DNA from: Micromonospora pisi
Lineage (GTDB): Bacteria > Actinomycetota > Actinomycetes > Mycobacteriales > Micromonosporaceae
Assembly: GCF_003633685.1 (NCBI RefSeq)
Contig: NZ_RBKT01000001.1
Span: 7,750,001-7,814,000 of the forward strand
Length of the DNA stretch: 64,000 nucleotides
Reading direction: 5' to 3'
The position numbers and the translations under genes were made by a program. The notes under the pieces are model-generated. The model was not told where the DNA came from. It searched no databases and was given only the letters and a program-made list of their open reading frames with translations. Shown here one piece after another: positions 17,116 through 25,666 of this stretch. The first letter of the stretch is position 1; every line of letters starts with the position of its first letter.

Positions 17116-18227
17116 GCACTCCCGCCCCGATCACCTCGCCCCGCGCGACCGGTCACCCCGACGCCCCGATGCTCGACGCCCATCTCGTCGTCGACCGGGG
17201 CACCTTCCGCCTCGACCTGGAACTGCGGGTCGAGGCCGGCGAGGTCGTCGCCCTGCTCGGCCCGAACGGCGCCGGCAAGACCACCGCCCTGCGTACGCTC
17301 GCCGGCCTGGAGCCACTCAGTGACGGGCACATCACGCTCGGCGGCGCCGACCTCGACCGGCCGACCCAGCGGATCTGGCTACCCACCGAGCGCCGCCCGA
17401 TCGGCGTGGTCTTCCAGGACTACCTGCTCTTCCCGCACCTGAGCGCGGTGGACAACGTCGCGTTCGGACCCCGACGGCACGGCGTCGACCGGCGCACCGC
17501 CAGGGAACAGGCGACCAGTTGGCTGCACCGGATGGGACTGGCCGAACATGCCCGGCGCAAGCCCCGGCAACTCTCCGGCGGGCAGGCACAACGGGTGGCG
17601 CTCGCCCGCGCGCTCGCGGTCAACCCGGCGCTGCTACTGCTCGACGAACCGCTCGCCGCGCTCGACGCCCGTACCCGGCTGGACACCCGGGCCGAACTGC
17701 AACGCCACCTCGGCGAGCACACCGGCGCCACGCTGCTGGTCACCCACGACCCGCTCGACGCCCTGGTCCTCGCCGACCGGCTGATCATCGTCGAGGAGGG
17801 CCGGATGGTGCAGGAGGGCGACGCCGCCACCATCACCGCCCGACCCCGTACGGACTACGTTGCCCGCCTCGTCGGACTCAACCTCTACCGGGGTCGTGCC
17901 GACGGCCCGACCGTCCGGGTCGGCGACGGCTTCCCACTCACCGTCGCCGACCGACTCGACGGAGACGTCTTTGTCGCCTTCCCGCCCTCGGCCGTCGCGT
18001 TGCACCCGAGCCGCCCCGACGGCAGCCCGCGCAACACCTGGCCGGCCACCATCACCGGCATCCAACGCCACGGCGACAACCTGCGGATCCAACTCGACGG
18101 GCCGATCGGAGTCGCCGCCGACATCACCCCGCTCGCCGCCGCCCAGCTCCACCTCGTACCCGGTCAACCGGTCTGGGCGGCGGTCAAGGCCACCGAAACC
18201 CGCGTCTACCCCGCCAGCCCCGGTTGA
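17112..18227 (+). CDS. modC: Molybdate ABC transporter ATP-binding protein ModC
   Basis: A 371-residue ATPase. Walker A GPNGAGKTTA, Q loop VVFQDYLLF, signature LSGGQAQRVALARA, Walker B LLLLDEPLAALD and switch His LLVTHD are all present. The C-terminal 120 residues hold a TOBE-like molybdate-sensing domain (TGIQRHGDNLRIQLDG). ATG 17112 overlaps the modB stop, so synthesis is coupled; a GTG/ATG five codons upstream is less likely. Completes the modABC importer. Confidence 0.92.
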   Translation: MSTPAPITSPRATGHPDAPMLDAHLVVDRGTFRLDLELRVEAGEVVALLGPNGAGKTTALRTLAGLEPLSDGHITLGGADLDRPTQRIWLPTERRPIGVVFQDYLLFPHLSAVDNVAFGPRRHGVDRRTAREQATSWLHRMGLAEHARRKPRQLSGGQAQRVALARALAVNPALLLLDEPLAALDARTRLDTRAELQRHLGEHTGATLLVTHDPLDALVLADRLIIVEEGRMVQEGDAATITARPRTDYVARLVGLNLYRGRADGPTVRVGDGFPLTVADRLDGDVFVAFPPSAVALHPSRPDGSPRNTWPATITGIQRHGDNLRIQLDGPIGVAADITPLAAAQLHLVPGQPVWAAVKATETRVYPASPG

Positions 18228-18266
18228 CCAGCGCACCTGCGGCGAGTCCGATAACTCTGGTGCTCG

Positions 18267-19328
18267 TTACTCGAACTCGTAGTCGTACCGGGTGCGCCAG
18301 CCGCGCGGCAGCAGGTTCCTGGCCCAGGCGAGCGGGTTCATCCCGACCGGCTCGGGACCGAACAGGTTACGGAGCACAAAACGCTCCGCGGCCGGCGACG
18401 ACTCGGCCTGCGGGTCGTGCTGCTGACCCAGGGCCAGGATGTCGTCGAGGACGGGTGAGTTCACCCGCCCCGCCGAGAGCCAAATCGCGATCTTCGCGTA
18501 CGCGTTGACCAGTTCGTGCCGACCCACCAGCAGGAGCGCGATCGGTGCGACCAGGCCCAGCAGGTAGAGCCAGGAGAAGCGCCAGCCGAGGACCCCTACC
18601 AGCGCACAGGTGGGTACGAAGAGCGAGATGCGGAACTGTGCCTCGGCGATCCAGCGGTCGAACTCGCCGTGCAGTTCCGGTTCGGCGCCGATCAGCCGCT
18701 CCACCGTGGGCTCCAGATCCCGCAGCACCCGCGCGACCTTGCGGTCCACGTCGAACATCGACTCCGCGATCGCGTTGTCCAGTGCCGGGTACTCCACGAC
18801 GAGGTCGGTGATCGTGGTGGTGGCCGGTATCAGCACCACCCGGTCGGGGTGCCGAGCCGGAAGGGTCTGCCGTGCCTTGTCGATCATGCGGTGGCAGTGC
18901 TCGCGGTAGTCGACGGCGGTGCGGTAGTGCTCGACCGCGCGTTTGCGGATCATGTCGAAGAGCGGCCGGCTGATCGAACGGGGACCGGGGCAGCGCATGC
19001 TCGCGTCGATCCGCCGCAGTCCACCCGCCCGGGCCAGGGTGACGACGTTCCGGTGGCCCCAGCCGCTGGCCAGCAGGCGCGGCTCCAGCAACCTGTTCGT
19101 CGTGTTCGAGATGATCCCGATGATGTACGCGCAGACGCTGACCGCGCCGAGCAGGACCGTCTTGCCGAGCCAGTTGCCGAGGTCGATCAAACTCTGGAAA
19201 GCCGGCGGGTACGGCTGAAGCGAGAGAAGGTCCTCGCCGATGGCGATCCAGACTGCCAGCACCCACACGTACCCCGCTATCAGCGGCGCACGCACCTCTC
19301 GGAATCCGGGCAACAGGTTTGCGAGCAA
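18267..19328 (-). CDS. Membrane protein of unknown function
   Basis: About 353 residues if it starts at TTG 19328, which has AGAGG about seven bases upstream; the frame is open to 19463 but the extra residues overlap a cluster of short repeats. At least four hydrophobic segments are visible: two near the N-terminus (LIAGYVWVLAVWIAIG and TVLLGAVSVCAYIIGII) and two in the second half (FVPTCALVGVLGWRFSWLYL and VAPIALLLVG), with a roughly 150-residue charged cytoplasmic or external domain between. No catalytic motif was recognised. It stands at the edge of the Tn3-associated accessory block. Confidence 0.6.
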   Translation of the reverse strand: MLANLLPGFREVRAPLIAGYVWVLAVWIAIGEDLLSLQPYPPAFQSLIDLGNWLGKTVLLGAVSVCAYIIGIISNTTNRLLEPRLLASGWGHRNVVTLARAGGLRRIDASMRCPGPRSISRPLFDMIRKRAVEHYRTAVDYREHCHRMIDKARQTLPARHPDRVVLIPATTTITDLVVEYPALDNAIAESMFDVDRKVARVLRDLEPTVERLIGAEPELHGEFDRWIAEAQFRISLFVPTCALVGVLGWRFSWLYLLGLVAPIALLLVGRHELVNAYAKIAIWLSAGRVNSPVLDDILALGQQHDPQAESSPAAERFVLRNLFGPEPVGMNPLAWARNLLPRGWRTRYDYEFE

Positions 19329-19403
19329 CGTCGGCCTCTTTCCGTCAATTTCGGAGCGGGCGAAGCCTACAACGGACGGACGCGAAAGATGGGGACAGCT
19401 GTC

Positions 19404-19478
19404 CTCTGCCAGTTGATGTGAGGCCCTGCCAGTGTGTCTGAGGCATCTCGCGGTTTCTGCCATCTAAGTTGAGGCACC
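19404..19478 (+). repeat. Three tandem copies of a Tn3-end-like repeat
   Basis: Imperfect copies of CTCTGCCAGTT-(N5)-GAGGCAC occur at 19404-19426, 19424-19447 and 19455-19478, all in plus orientation. The same unit recurs at 22117-22138 (minus) and 22151-22174 (plus), next to a broken Tn3-family transposase, so these look like terminal repeats of a Tn3-type element or its relics. No gene is evident in 19329-19614. Confidence 0.6.
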
Positions 19479-19614
19479 TGGTTGACGAGGGGTGCTTCGG
19501 TGAGGGGCAGATGGCGGTACAGGCTGCGCGGGCGGTGCCCTCGGCGGGTCGGGGCGATGAGTCGAGTGGTCTACATCGGACCGGACGGCGTCTGCCGCCG
19601 TGGGTGCTCGGCCA

Positions 19615-21555
19615 TCACGACTCGAATGCGGCGAAGAGGTCCGGGATTAGCGCAGCGTTGGGGTGGCTCAGAGGCACGGTCAGCACTGGCTTCTCGACGC
19701 CTGCCTGATGGATCCAAATCATGCCGTTGCGCAGAAAGGCAGGGCTGATCGACGCCCAGGGCAGAGAGAAGCGTGGCTTCGCACACGCGATGCCCTCCCG
19801 GCTCACCTTCACGCTACCGCCGACCGTGACGGTCTCACCACGGCGAACCTGGCTGACCAATTCGTTGAGCAACCGGGGCTCCAGGTACTGCCTGGCCAGG
19901 TTCACCAGGAACGTCCACTCCTGCGGCTGTTCCGCTCGGCGGCCTCCTTTCGAGAGACTCACGGCGACCTTCGGCCCGCCGTAGTACGGGTAACGCCCCA
20001 CCTGGAAGTCCCACCTGTTGTCGTAGAAGGTGGGGAACATGAAGCGCTTTTCGGCGACCTGAACCGACGAATAGCTGACCCACTCCACTTGGTCGAGCGC
20101 GATCGATTTCCTGCCGTAGGTGATTACCTGTGGGTCGGCGTGAAGACGTGTCCAGCCGATGGTGGTGTCGAGGACCGGAACCCCGCCGGGCCGCAGCGGC
20201 CCAGCGGAAGGCATTGGGTCTTGTGGGGGTGTTGATGTGGAGGACGCGTTCCGGGGGCTAGGGGTTACCACGTCGGGTCGCGGAGCCGGCGCCTGTCGCG
20301 TCGGTGGTGGCGTGGGCTGGTCCTGCCGGACGTCGGACCCTCGCGTCGTCGCGCCAGTGGCTCGCGGTGCCGTACGGGGTGCAGGGCCGACCCCGGCGGC
20401 ACTGGCCGCATGTTCGGAGAGCCATGTCGGCGTGTGGGCGCGTGGATAGGCGGCCAGGTCCTCCCGGTAGTGCTCGGGGGCCAGCAGATGGTCGTCCGGG
20501 AAGGGCCGATCGCCGTAGTCGTAGTCCGTGGTCATCTGGGCACCTGTTCCAGCGCTGTCGCTGACGGTGAGCAGCAGGCGCCACCACGGCCCGGCCGGCA
20601 TCCGCGCGGCGAGATGCCGCTGCCGGCGGACCAGCACGGCTATCTGTTCGGGTACCCGAGCCTCGGTGCTCCGATTATCGGACCAAAACCGCAGCTGGGC
20701 GACCTCGCCGGACACCGTGAAGGAGAAGACCGCCGCGAAGCGATCCCACCCCGGCGGACCGAGCAGGGCCAACTGCTGTGCGATCGGGCCGAGCAGCGCC
20801 GACGCCCTGGCCGCGATCACCTCGGTAGAGGTGTCGATGGTGAACGAGGCGATGCCTGCGGAGCCTTCCGACGCGGAGTCAAGCCGCATGACCTCGTCCC
20901 TGAGGTCGGCCATGAACCCTTCCCCGGCCAGCCGGCGGCGAACGTACGCCTCCTCGGCGGTGAACATCTCCTCCGCCAGCTGCGGAGGGGCCGAGCTCGA
21001 TATCTCCTTCACCCGACCCGCGTCGCTCACCAGAAAAACCGACCTGCCTACCGGTATGTCCAGAAAGGCCATCGGATCGCTTTCGTCGACGTCCACCGGC
21101 GCGTACACGCTCCAGCCCGCTTCGAAGCGATCCGCCACAAGCCCCTGCGTGGGGTAGTCCAGGCGGCGTGCCCGGATCCGCTCCACGACAAGCGAGACGG
21201 CCCGTGCTGCGGCCATCCGCTCGCTTTCCAGCGTCGAGGCCTGGTCGAGAGGGTGGTCGGCCCGGCCGCCGGTGCCGGCCGACGATGGGTCGCGGTAATG
21301 GTGTACGAGGTCGAACCAGAGGCGCACCTCCTCGGCGGTCTCGACGTCGACACCGGCCGCGATCACCGACCAGGAGCCGACGGCGTCCCGCCCGTAGAGG
21401 GTGATGTGGTCGTGGTCATCGCAGACCGACACATAGTTTGTCCGACAGCTGTCGCCGAACTCGGCGACTTCGCCGAGGGTGGGTGCTGGGGAGGCGACAC
21501 GTTCGCCGAGCCGTTCGCCACCGGCGTCGGTGGCAGCCATCATGTAGCGGGTCAT
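19615..21555 (-). CDS. Large immunity-like / PH-like multidomain protein
   Basis: A 646-residue soluble protein. ATG 21555 is preceded by GGAGCAGGA. The N-terminal 110 residues and the segment near residues 270-375 look like polymorphic-toxin immunity modules; the latter contains TDYDYGDRPF and ends in AYPRAHTPTWL, the pattern seen in YezG/DUF600-type immunity proteins. A Pro/Thr-rich linker (about 385-460) leads to a C-terminal beta-rich region with two PH-like halves (VITYGRKSIALDQVEWVSY, later SVKVSREGIACAKPRF). No partner toxin is visible. It lies alone between Tn3-like repeats, suggesting mobile cargo. Domain calls are by pattern, so function is inferred. Confidence 0.6.
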   Translation of the reverse strand: MTRYMMAATDAGGERLGERVASPAPTLGEVAEFGDSCRTNYVSVCDDHDHITLYGRDAVGSWSVIAAGVDVETAEEVRLWFDLVHHYRDPSSAGTGGRADHPLDQASTLESERMAAARAVSLVVERIRARRLDYPTQGLVADRFEAGWSVYAPVDVDESDPMAFLDIPVGRSVFLVSDAGRVKEISSSAPPQLAEEMFTAEEAYVRRRLAGEGFMADLRDEVMRLDSASEGSAGIASFTIDTSTEVIAARASALLGPIAQQLALLGPPGWDRFAAVFSFTVSGEVAQLRFWSDNRSTEARVPEQIAVLVRRQRHLAARMPAGPWWRLLLTVSDSAGTGAQMTTDYDYGDRPFPDDHLLAPEHYREDLAAYPRAHTPTWLSEHAASAAGVGPAPRTAPRATGATTRGSDVRQDQPTPPPTRQAPAPRPDVVTPSPRNASSTSTPPQDPMPSAGPLRPGGVPVLDTTIGWTRLHADPQVITYGRKSIALDQVEWVSYSSVQVAEKRFMFPTFYDNRWDFQVGRYPYYGGPKVAVSLSKGGRRAEQPQEWTFLVNLARQYLEPRLLNELVSQVRRGETVTVGGSVKVSREGIACAKPRFSLPWASISPAFLRNGMIWIHQAGVEKPVLTVPLSHPNAALIPDLFAAFES

Positions 21556-21829
21556 CGATCCTGCTCCTGTCGCGACCGCGGGCGGGGAAGCGGGGACACC
21601 TGCCGCACCAGTATCTGACGATATCGGCTTGCCGGTGGGAGTGCCCCAGCACCAGTGCAGACCTTGCCACAGTGACGAGTTGGCTGAAATGGGCGAGGCG
21701 ACGGGGACGGCACCTGGAAGTGAACGAACCCACCTCACGAGGGGTGTTGGTAAGAACCAGGGCAGTGCGCCACGAGAACAAGCCGGTCACCCTACGATGT
21801 CCGTCGATCGCACGACGGTGCCGCCCCTG

Positions 21830-22110
21830 TTACGCGGTCCACCCCTGGTCGGGGTTGCGCCGCGGCCGGCGCCCACCGGCGAGGTCGGGCAGGACAAAGG
21901 AGTAGTGGCCGCGGACGTTGAGGTGCGCGTGCTGGTAGACCGGCAGGCGGGCCGCGTCGACCTCGCGCACCGGGTAGCCCTGCTCGCGCAGGGTGGCCAC
22001 CGCATGATCCAGCTAAGTGGTGTTCCACAAGGTCACGCAGTTCAGGGGACGAGCCCGAGCGCGCCGAGCTGGTCCTCCATACCGTCGTGGTACGCCCGGT
22101 ACCCGACGCC
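21830..22110 (-). pseudogene. Broken C-terminal end of a Tn3-family DDE transposase
   Basis: On the minus strand the frame reads GYRAYHDGMEDQLGALGLV, hits a frameshift, and resumes as LNCVTLWNTT, a TAG stop, then LDHAVATLREQGYPVREVD and YQHAHLNVRGHYSFVLPDL before a TAA at 21832-21830. This is the conserved end of Tn3-family TnpA (QLGALGLVLN, LWNT, HINxxGRYSF). One frameshift, one in-frame stop and the loss of about 900 upstream codons show that it is inactive. Confidence 0.85.
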
Positions 22111-22116
22111 GCGACT

Positions 22117-22174
22117 TGCCTTAACAAAACTGGCAGAGAACGTCACCGAACTCTGCCAGTTATCTTGAGGCACC
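22117..22174. repeat. Head-to-head pair of Tn3-end-like repeats
   Basis: TGCCTTAACAAAACTGGCAG (from 22117) faces CTCTGCCAGTTATCTTGAGG (from 22151) across 12 bases; the arms match at 19 of 22 positions. The unit is shared with 19404-19478. The minus copy ends with GTTAAG on its inner side, as many Tn3-family terminal repeats do. Confidence 0.6.
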
Positions 22175-22252
22175 GCAGCTCAGGAGCACCATCATGACTC
22201 AACTTCGTTGGCAGCGACAGCAGCTGGCGGAAAGCAGGAGCAGACATACAGG

Positions 22253-22282
22253 CCTGCCGGGCCGCAGGGGCGGCCCGGCAGG
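22253..22282. terminator. 13-bp hairpin terminator after the DoxX gene
   Basis: CCTGCCGGGCCGC pairs perfectly with GCGGCCCGGCAGG around a 4-base loop, 15 bases beyond the stop of the minus-strand DoxX gene. Confidence 0.75.
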
Positions 22283-22297
22283 TGTCGCGAAGTCGGT

Positions 22298-22885
22298 TCA
22301 GATCATCCAGCGGTTGCGCTGGACGAGGGAGAGGCGGGCCCAGATCCGTCCGAGGCCCCAGGTGTGACCGGCGTACGCGGCGGCGAGCACGACCAGGACG
22401 ACGGCGTAGACGAGGTGGTAGTCGGTGATCGGGTTTGTCGACCCCGAGGGCTCGCCGCTCGCGGTGAACCGGGCGAGGGGGAACTCGGCGAACCACATCA
22501 TGGCCATGACGAGCGCACCGGCGCCGGCCGCGACGCGCAGGCCGATGCCGAGGACGAGGGCGATGCCGACGGCGGCCATGCCGGCCATGAAGAGGGTGTC
22601 GGCCCACCAGGTCCCGGCGATCGTGTGGGCGAGCGACTGCATCGGTCCGACCCCGACGTGGGACAGGAAACCCTTGGTCGGCGAGCCGCCGTTGATCCAG
22701 GCCCGCTCGGCGGGGGTGGAGTAGGCCAGCCCGAAGGTCTTGTCCAGGAACGCCCACAGGAAGACGGAACCGGTCGTGATCCGCAGGACGGCCAGGGCAC
22801 GGGCGGCGGTGGTGGTGAGCATGTGGCCGGGGGAGGCGGCGTGTTCGAGTGCGTGCGCCGGAATGTTGGTCGTGTGGGTGGTCAT
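22298..22885 (-). CDS. DoxX-family membrane protein
   Basis: A 195-residue membrane protein with four predicted helices, including ALAVLRITTGSVFLWAFLDK, AGMAAVGIALVLGIGLRVA and YAVVLVVLAAAYAGHTWGLG. The RITTGSVFLWAFLDKTFGL motif is characteristic of DoxX/thiosulfate-quinone-reductase-type subunits in actinobacteria. ATG 22885 has CGGAGGCAG just upstream. DoxX proteins are linked to redox homeostasis, often with SseA or SodA partners, but no such partner lies nearby. Followed by a clear terminator. Confidence 0.8.
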   Translation of the reverse strand: MTTHTTNIPAHALEHAASPGHMLTTTAARALAVLRITTGSVFLWAFLDKTFGLAYSTPAERAWINGGSPTKGFLSHVGVGPMQSLAHTIAGTWWADTLFMAGMAAVGIALVLGIGLRVAAGAGALVMAMMWFAEFPLARFTASGEPSGSTNPITDYHLVYAVVLVVLAAAYAGHTWGLGRIWARLSLVQRNRWMI

Positions 22886-22999
22886 CACTGCCTCCGGGAT
22901 CGGGGTCTTCTCTGTTGGCCCCCTCACCCTCGCTCACCCGGCCGCTTCGGCACCCGGGCCGGAACGCCCCACTGGGTCGGGACCAAAGTCCCGACCTGG

Positions 23000-23305
23000 T
23001 CAGCGGTCCGTCCAGTGCCCGGCGTTCGTCGCCCGTGTCCTGGCTTGCCGGGCCTGCCAGTCACGCAGCGCCCCCTTCAAACGCGTGTTCTCCTCGCGCA
23101 GACCCGCTCCGGCGGCGTCCCGCGCGATCAACTCGTCGACCACCTGCCGGACGAAGGCGTAGACCTGCTCCTCCGCGAGACCGCGCCGACCGAGCCGGGT
23201 GCGACCGAAGCGCACCGCCCGTACCTGTTCGGGACGCATCCGGGACAACCGTCGTACGGCGCGCGTGACGCCCACCGCTGTCACCGGTACCCACGGCTCT
23301 GACAT
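23000..23305 (-). CDS. Small DivIVA-like coiled-coil protein
   Basis: About 101 residues from ATG 23305; an AGGAGG directly abuts this ATG with no spacer, so another start (ATG 23329) cannot be excluded. Residues about 30-60 (VRFGRTRLGRRGLAEEQVYA, FVRQVVDELI) match the DivIVA N-terminal signature, and the tail (GLREENTRLKGALRDWQ) is a short coiled coil. It lies directly downstream of the small protein at 23342-23602 with a 36-base gap, suggesting one operon. Full-length DivIVA organises poles; this short form probably binds a partner. Function inferred from motif only. Confidence 0.55.
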   Translation of the reverse strand: MSEPWVPVTAVGVTRAVRRLSRMRPEQVRAVRFGRTRLGRRGLAEEQVYAFVRQVVDELIARDAAGAGLREENTRLKGALRDWQARQARTRATNAGHWTDR

Positions 23306-23341
23306 CCTCCTGGCCCCTTTCGCATACATCGAACTGGCGTG

Positions 23342-23602
23342 TCACACGCGGCGCCTTTTCGACGCCCGAACGGTCGGCGGGATGCGGATCAACTGAAGCC
23401 CGGCGGTCTGGACGAACAGCTCGCGGCGTTCCACCGCCTCGCCCTTGGCGTTCAGCACGTATCCGGTCACCCATGCCCAGCCGTCATAGGTCGGCTTCTC
23501 GCTCACCGAGATCACCCGGAACACCAGTGGCGGAGCACCGGCGAACTGCACCGACGCCCGCCGATCGACGCGCAGTACGTCACCCGGCTCCGGAACCCAC
23601 AC
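23342..23602 (-). CDS. Small beta-rich protein of unknown function, paired with the DivIVA-like gene
   Basis: About 87 residues from GTG 23602, which has GGAGGG six bases upstream; an ATG at 23689 would give 115 residues. The sequence alternates hydrophobic and charged residues (DVLRVDRRASVQFAG, LVFRVISVSEKPTYDGWAWV, then RRELFVQTAGLQLIRI) and looks all-beta, with a final basic tail. No family recognised. The pairing with a short DivIVA-like protein suggests a two-gene unit; about 200 bases to the next gene hold nothing recognisable. Confidence 0.5.
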   Translation of the reverse strand: MWVPEPGDVLRVDRRASVQFAGAPPLVFRVISVSEKPTYDGWAWVTGYVLNAKGEAVERRELFVQTAGLQLIRIPPTVRASKRRRV

Positions 23603-23896
23603 CTGACCCTCCAGAATCTGCGTGTTCGTTCCTGGAAGGGCGGGCCCATCGCCCCCTTGTGGCTGCCGATGAGCCCGCCCGGCGCTCACCGCCGCAGCCT
23701 GACGGCGGGTACGGCGACGAGGTCATGGAGACCATTCACGCCGCAACGCCTGGTGGACCGCTAGACGATGGATGGGGACGACGACGGCGTCCGCATCCGT
23801 GACGACGTCTGTCGCCGGTCGCGTCCGGTCGTCGACCTGTGTTGTGATCAGGTACGCGGGCAGCGGAGGGGCGACGAACATGATCGGGGCGAGCAC

Positions 23897-25666
23897 ATGA
23901 GGCCAGCGCCTACGGCTGGTGACGTGGCCATGGCCCGCACGTCCTACGACTGGCTCGCGAGCCACGGCGGCCTCCTCCACTGGGTGGAGGCAATGCCGGA
24001 AACCGGCAAGGCGGTCGTGGCGAGCTGGCACCCGTCGTGGGGCTCCGACACGCGCGTTCACGAACTTGCGCGGGACAGCGTCGGGAGCGGTCTGCACGGG
24101 TACGGCGGAATGCCCTATGCCTGGTTGCCATCGCTGGGCACGGTGCTGGTGAACGGTGTGACCGGGCAGATCGAACACGCCAAAGCGCTGCCGCCGACCC
24201 GACACTCTTACGGCGATCTCGCGCAGTCCGGGGATGAACTGCTCTGCGTCAGAGAGGACGACCAGGGTGACCAACTGGTCGCTGTCGACGTCGTGTCGGC
24301 GAACCGACGAGTGCTACGAGAGACGGACGGCTTCCTCGCCTCGCCGAGATCCCAGGGGAGACGGCTGGCCTGGACGCAGTGGAGCAAGGACGTGATGCCC
24401 TGGGACTCCTGCGAGGTCTGGGTCGCCAATCGTGTGGTGGGCGGGCCAATCTCCGAACCCGTACGTGTTGCCGGGGGGCCGAACGAGTCGGCGATTCAGC
24501 CCCAGTGGGGCGAGGACGGCTCGTTGTACTTCATGTCCGACCGCACTGGTTGGTGGAACCTCTACCGGTGGCGCTCGGGCCTGGTGGACGCAGTCGCTCC
24601 GATCGACGCCGATTGCGCCACAGCACCTTGGGAGTCCACCTACGCCGACTACGTTCTGCTTCCCGGCAGCCGGATCGGCATGATTGTTCAACACGGTCCG
24701 CGCCATCACCTGGTGGTTGTGCAGCCAGACGGCGGGGTCGCGCCGGTCAGCTTGCCGTACACGTCGGTCAAGCCATACCTCGCCGCGCTCGACAGCCGGA
24801 TCGCGCTGATCGGATCAGCGCCGGACCATGCCCAGGAGATCGCGTTGGTGGACACCAACGGCTCGGAAGGGGTCGAGGTGGTGCGCGCGGGGACCGTGCT
24901 GGCAACGGCGCTCTCTGTGCCCGAGGAGATACAGGTCGAATCCTCCCGGGCCGAGGTAACCGTGCTTTTCTATCCGGCCGTAGGTCAAGATGCCCCGGCC
25001 CCGCTGATCGTCAGACCACACCCCGGCCCGACTCACCAGAGCAAGCTTCGACTTGACTGGGAGGTGCAGTTCTTCACGAGTCGCGGCTTCGCCGTCGCTG
25101 ACGTCGACTATCGAGGAAGTACCGGCTACGGCCGGACGTTCCGAAAGGCTTTGGACGGCAACTGGGGCCGCTTCGACGTGGAGGATTGCCGGAACGCGGC
25201 GCTGCACCTGATCGCCGTCGGTCGCGCGGCGGCTGGGGAGGTCTTCATCTCCGGGGCCAGCGCGGGTGGTTACACCGCCCTACGGGCGGTGAGTGAGGAC
25301 GGACCTTTCGCCCTGGCTGTCGCGCGGTCGGCAATCGTCGACCCGCAACGTTGGACGGTCACCGCACCACGATTCCAGCGACCGCACGCGACGATCCTCT
25401 CCCACGAGGACGCCAAGGTGGTGCCTGCCCGTGTCCAACGGCCAGTGCTTCTCATTCATGGAGCTCGGGACACGGTCGCGCCGATCAACGACGTCACCGA
25501 ACTGGCGACCGCGCTGCGCACCCGGAAGATGCTGGTCCGGATGCTGAGTTTCGACGGAGTCGGACACTACTTCTCGGACCCGGCGGCCTTGTCCGCCGCA
25601 CTTGACGCGGAACTCGACGCGTACCGAGCGGTACTCAGGGGGACCGGGCTGCCTGCCGCAGAGTGA
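23897..25666 (+). CDS. S9-family prolyl oligopeptidase-like serine peptidase
   Basis: A 589-residue cytoplasmic peptidase with the two-domain S9 layout. Residues about 30-340 are a beta-propeller with WD40-like blades (for example LYFMSDRTGWWNLYRW); residues 360-589 are the alpha/beta-hydrolase domain. The catalytic triad is Ser455 in GASAGGY, Asp525 in HGARDTVAP and His557 in GVGHYF. The FAVADVDYRGSTGYGRTF block is typical of the S9C acylaminoacyl-peptidase group. ATG 23897 excludes an unlikely leader. The 3' end overlaps the convergent XRE gene by 32 bases. No signal peptide. Confidence 0.87.
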   Translation: MRPAPTAGDVAMARTSYDWLASHGGLLHWVEAMPETGKAVVASWHPSWGSDTRVHELARDSVGSGLHGYGGMPYAWLPSLGTVLVNGVTGQIEHAKALPPTRHSYGDLAQSGDELLCVREDDQGDQLVAVDVVSANRRVLRETDGFLASPRSQGRRLAWTQWSKDVMPWDSCEVWVANRVVGGPISEPVRVAGGPNESAIQPQWGEDGSLYFMSDRTGWWNLYRWRSGLVDAVAPIDADCATAPWESTYADYVLLPGSRIGMIVQHGPRHHLVVVQPDGGVAPVSLPYTSVKPYLAALDSRIALIGSAPDHAQEIALVDTNGSEGVEVVRAGTVLATALSVPEEIQVESSRAEVTVLFYPAVGQDAPAPLIVRPHPGPTHQSKLRLDWEVQFFTSRGFAVADVDYRGSTGYGRTFRKALDGNWGRFDVEDCRNAALHLIAVGRAAAGEVFISGASAGGYTALRAVSEDGPFALAVARSAIVDPQRWTVTAPRFQRPHATILSHEDAKVVPARVQRPVLLIHGARDTVAPINDVTELATALRTRKMLVRMLSFDGVGHYFSDPAALSAALDAELDAYRAVLRGTGLPAAE

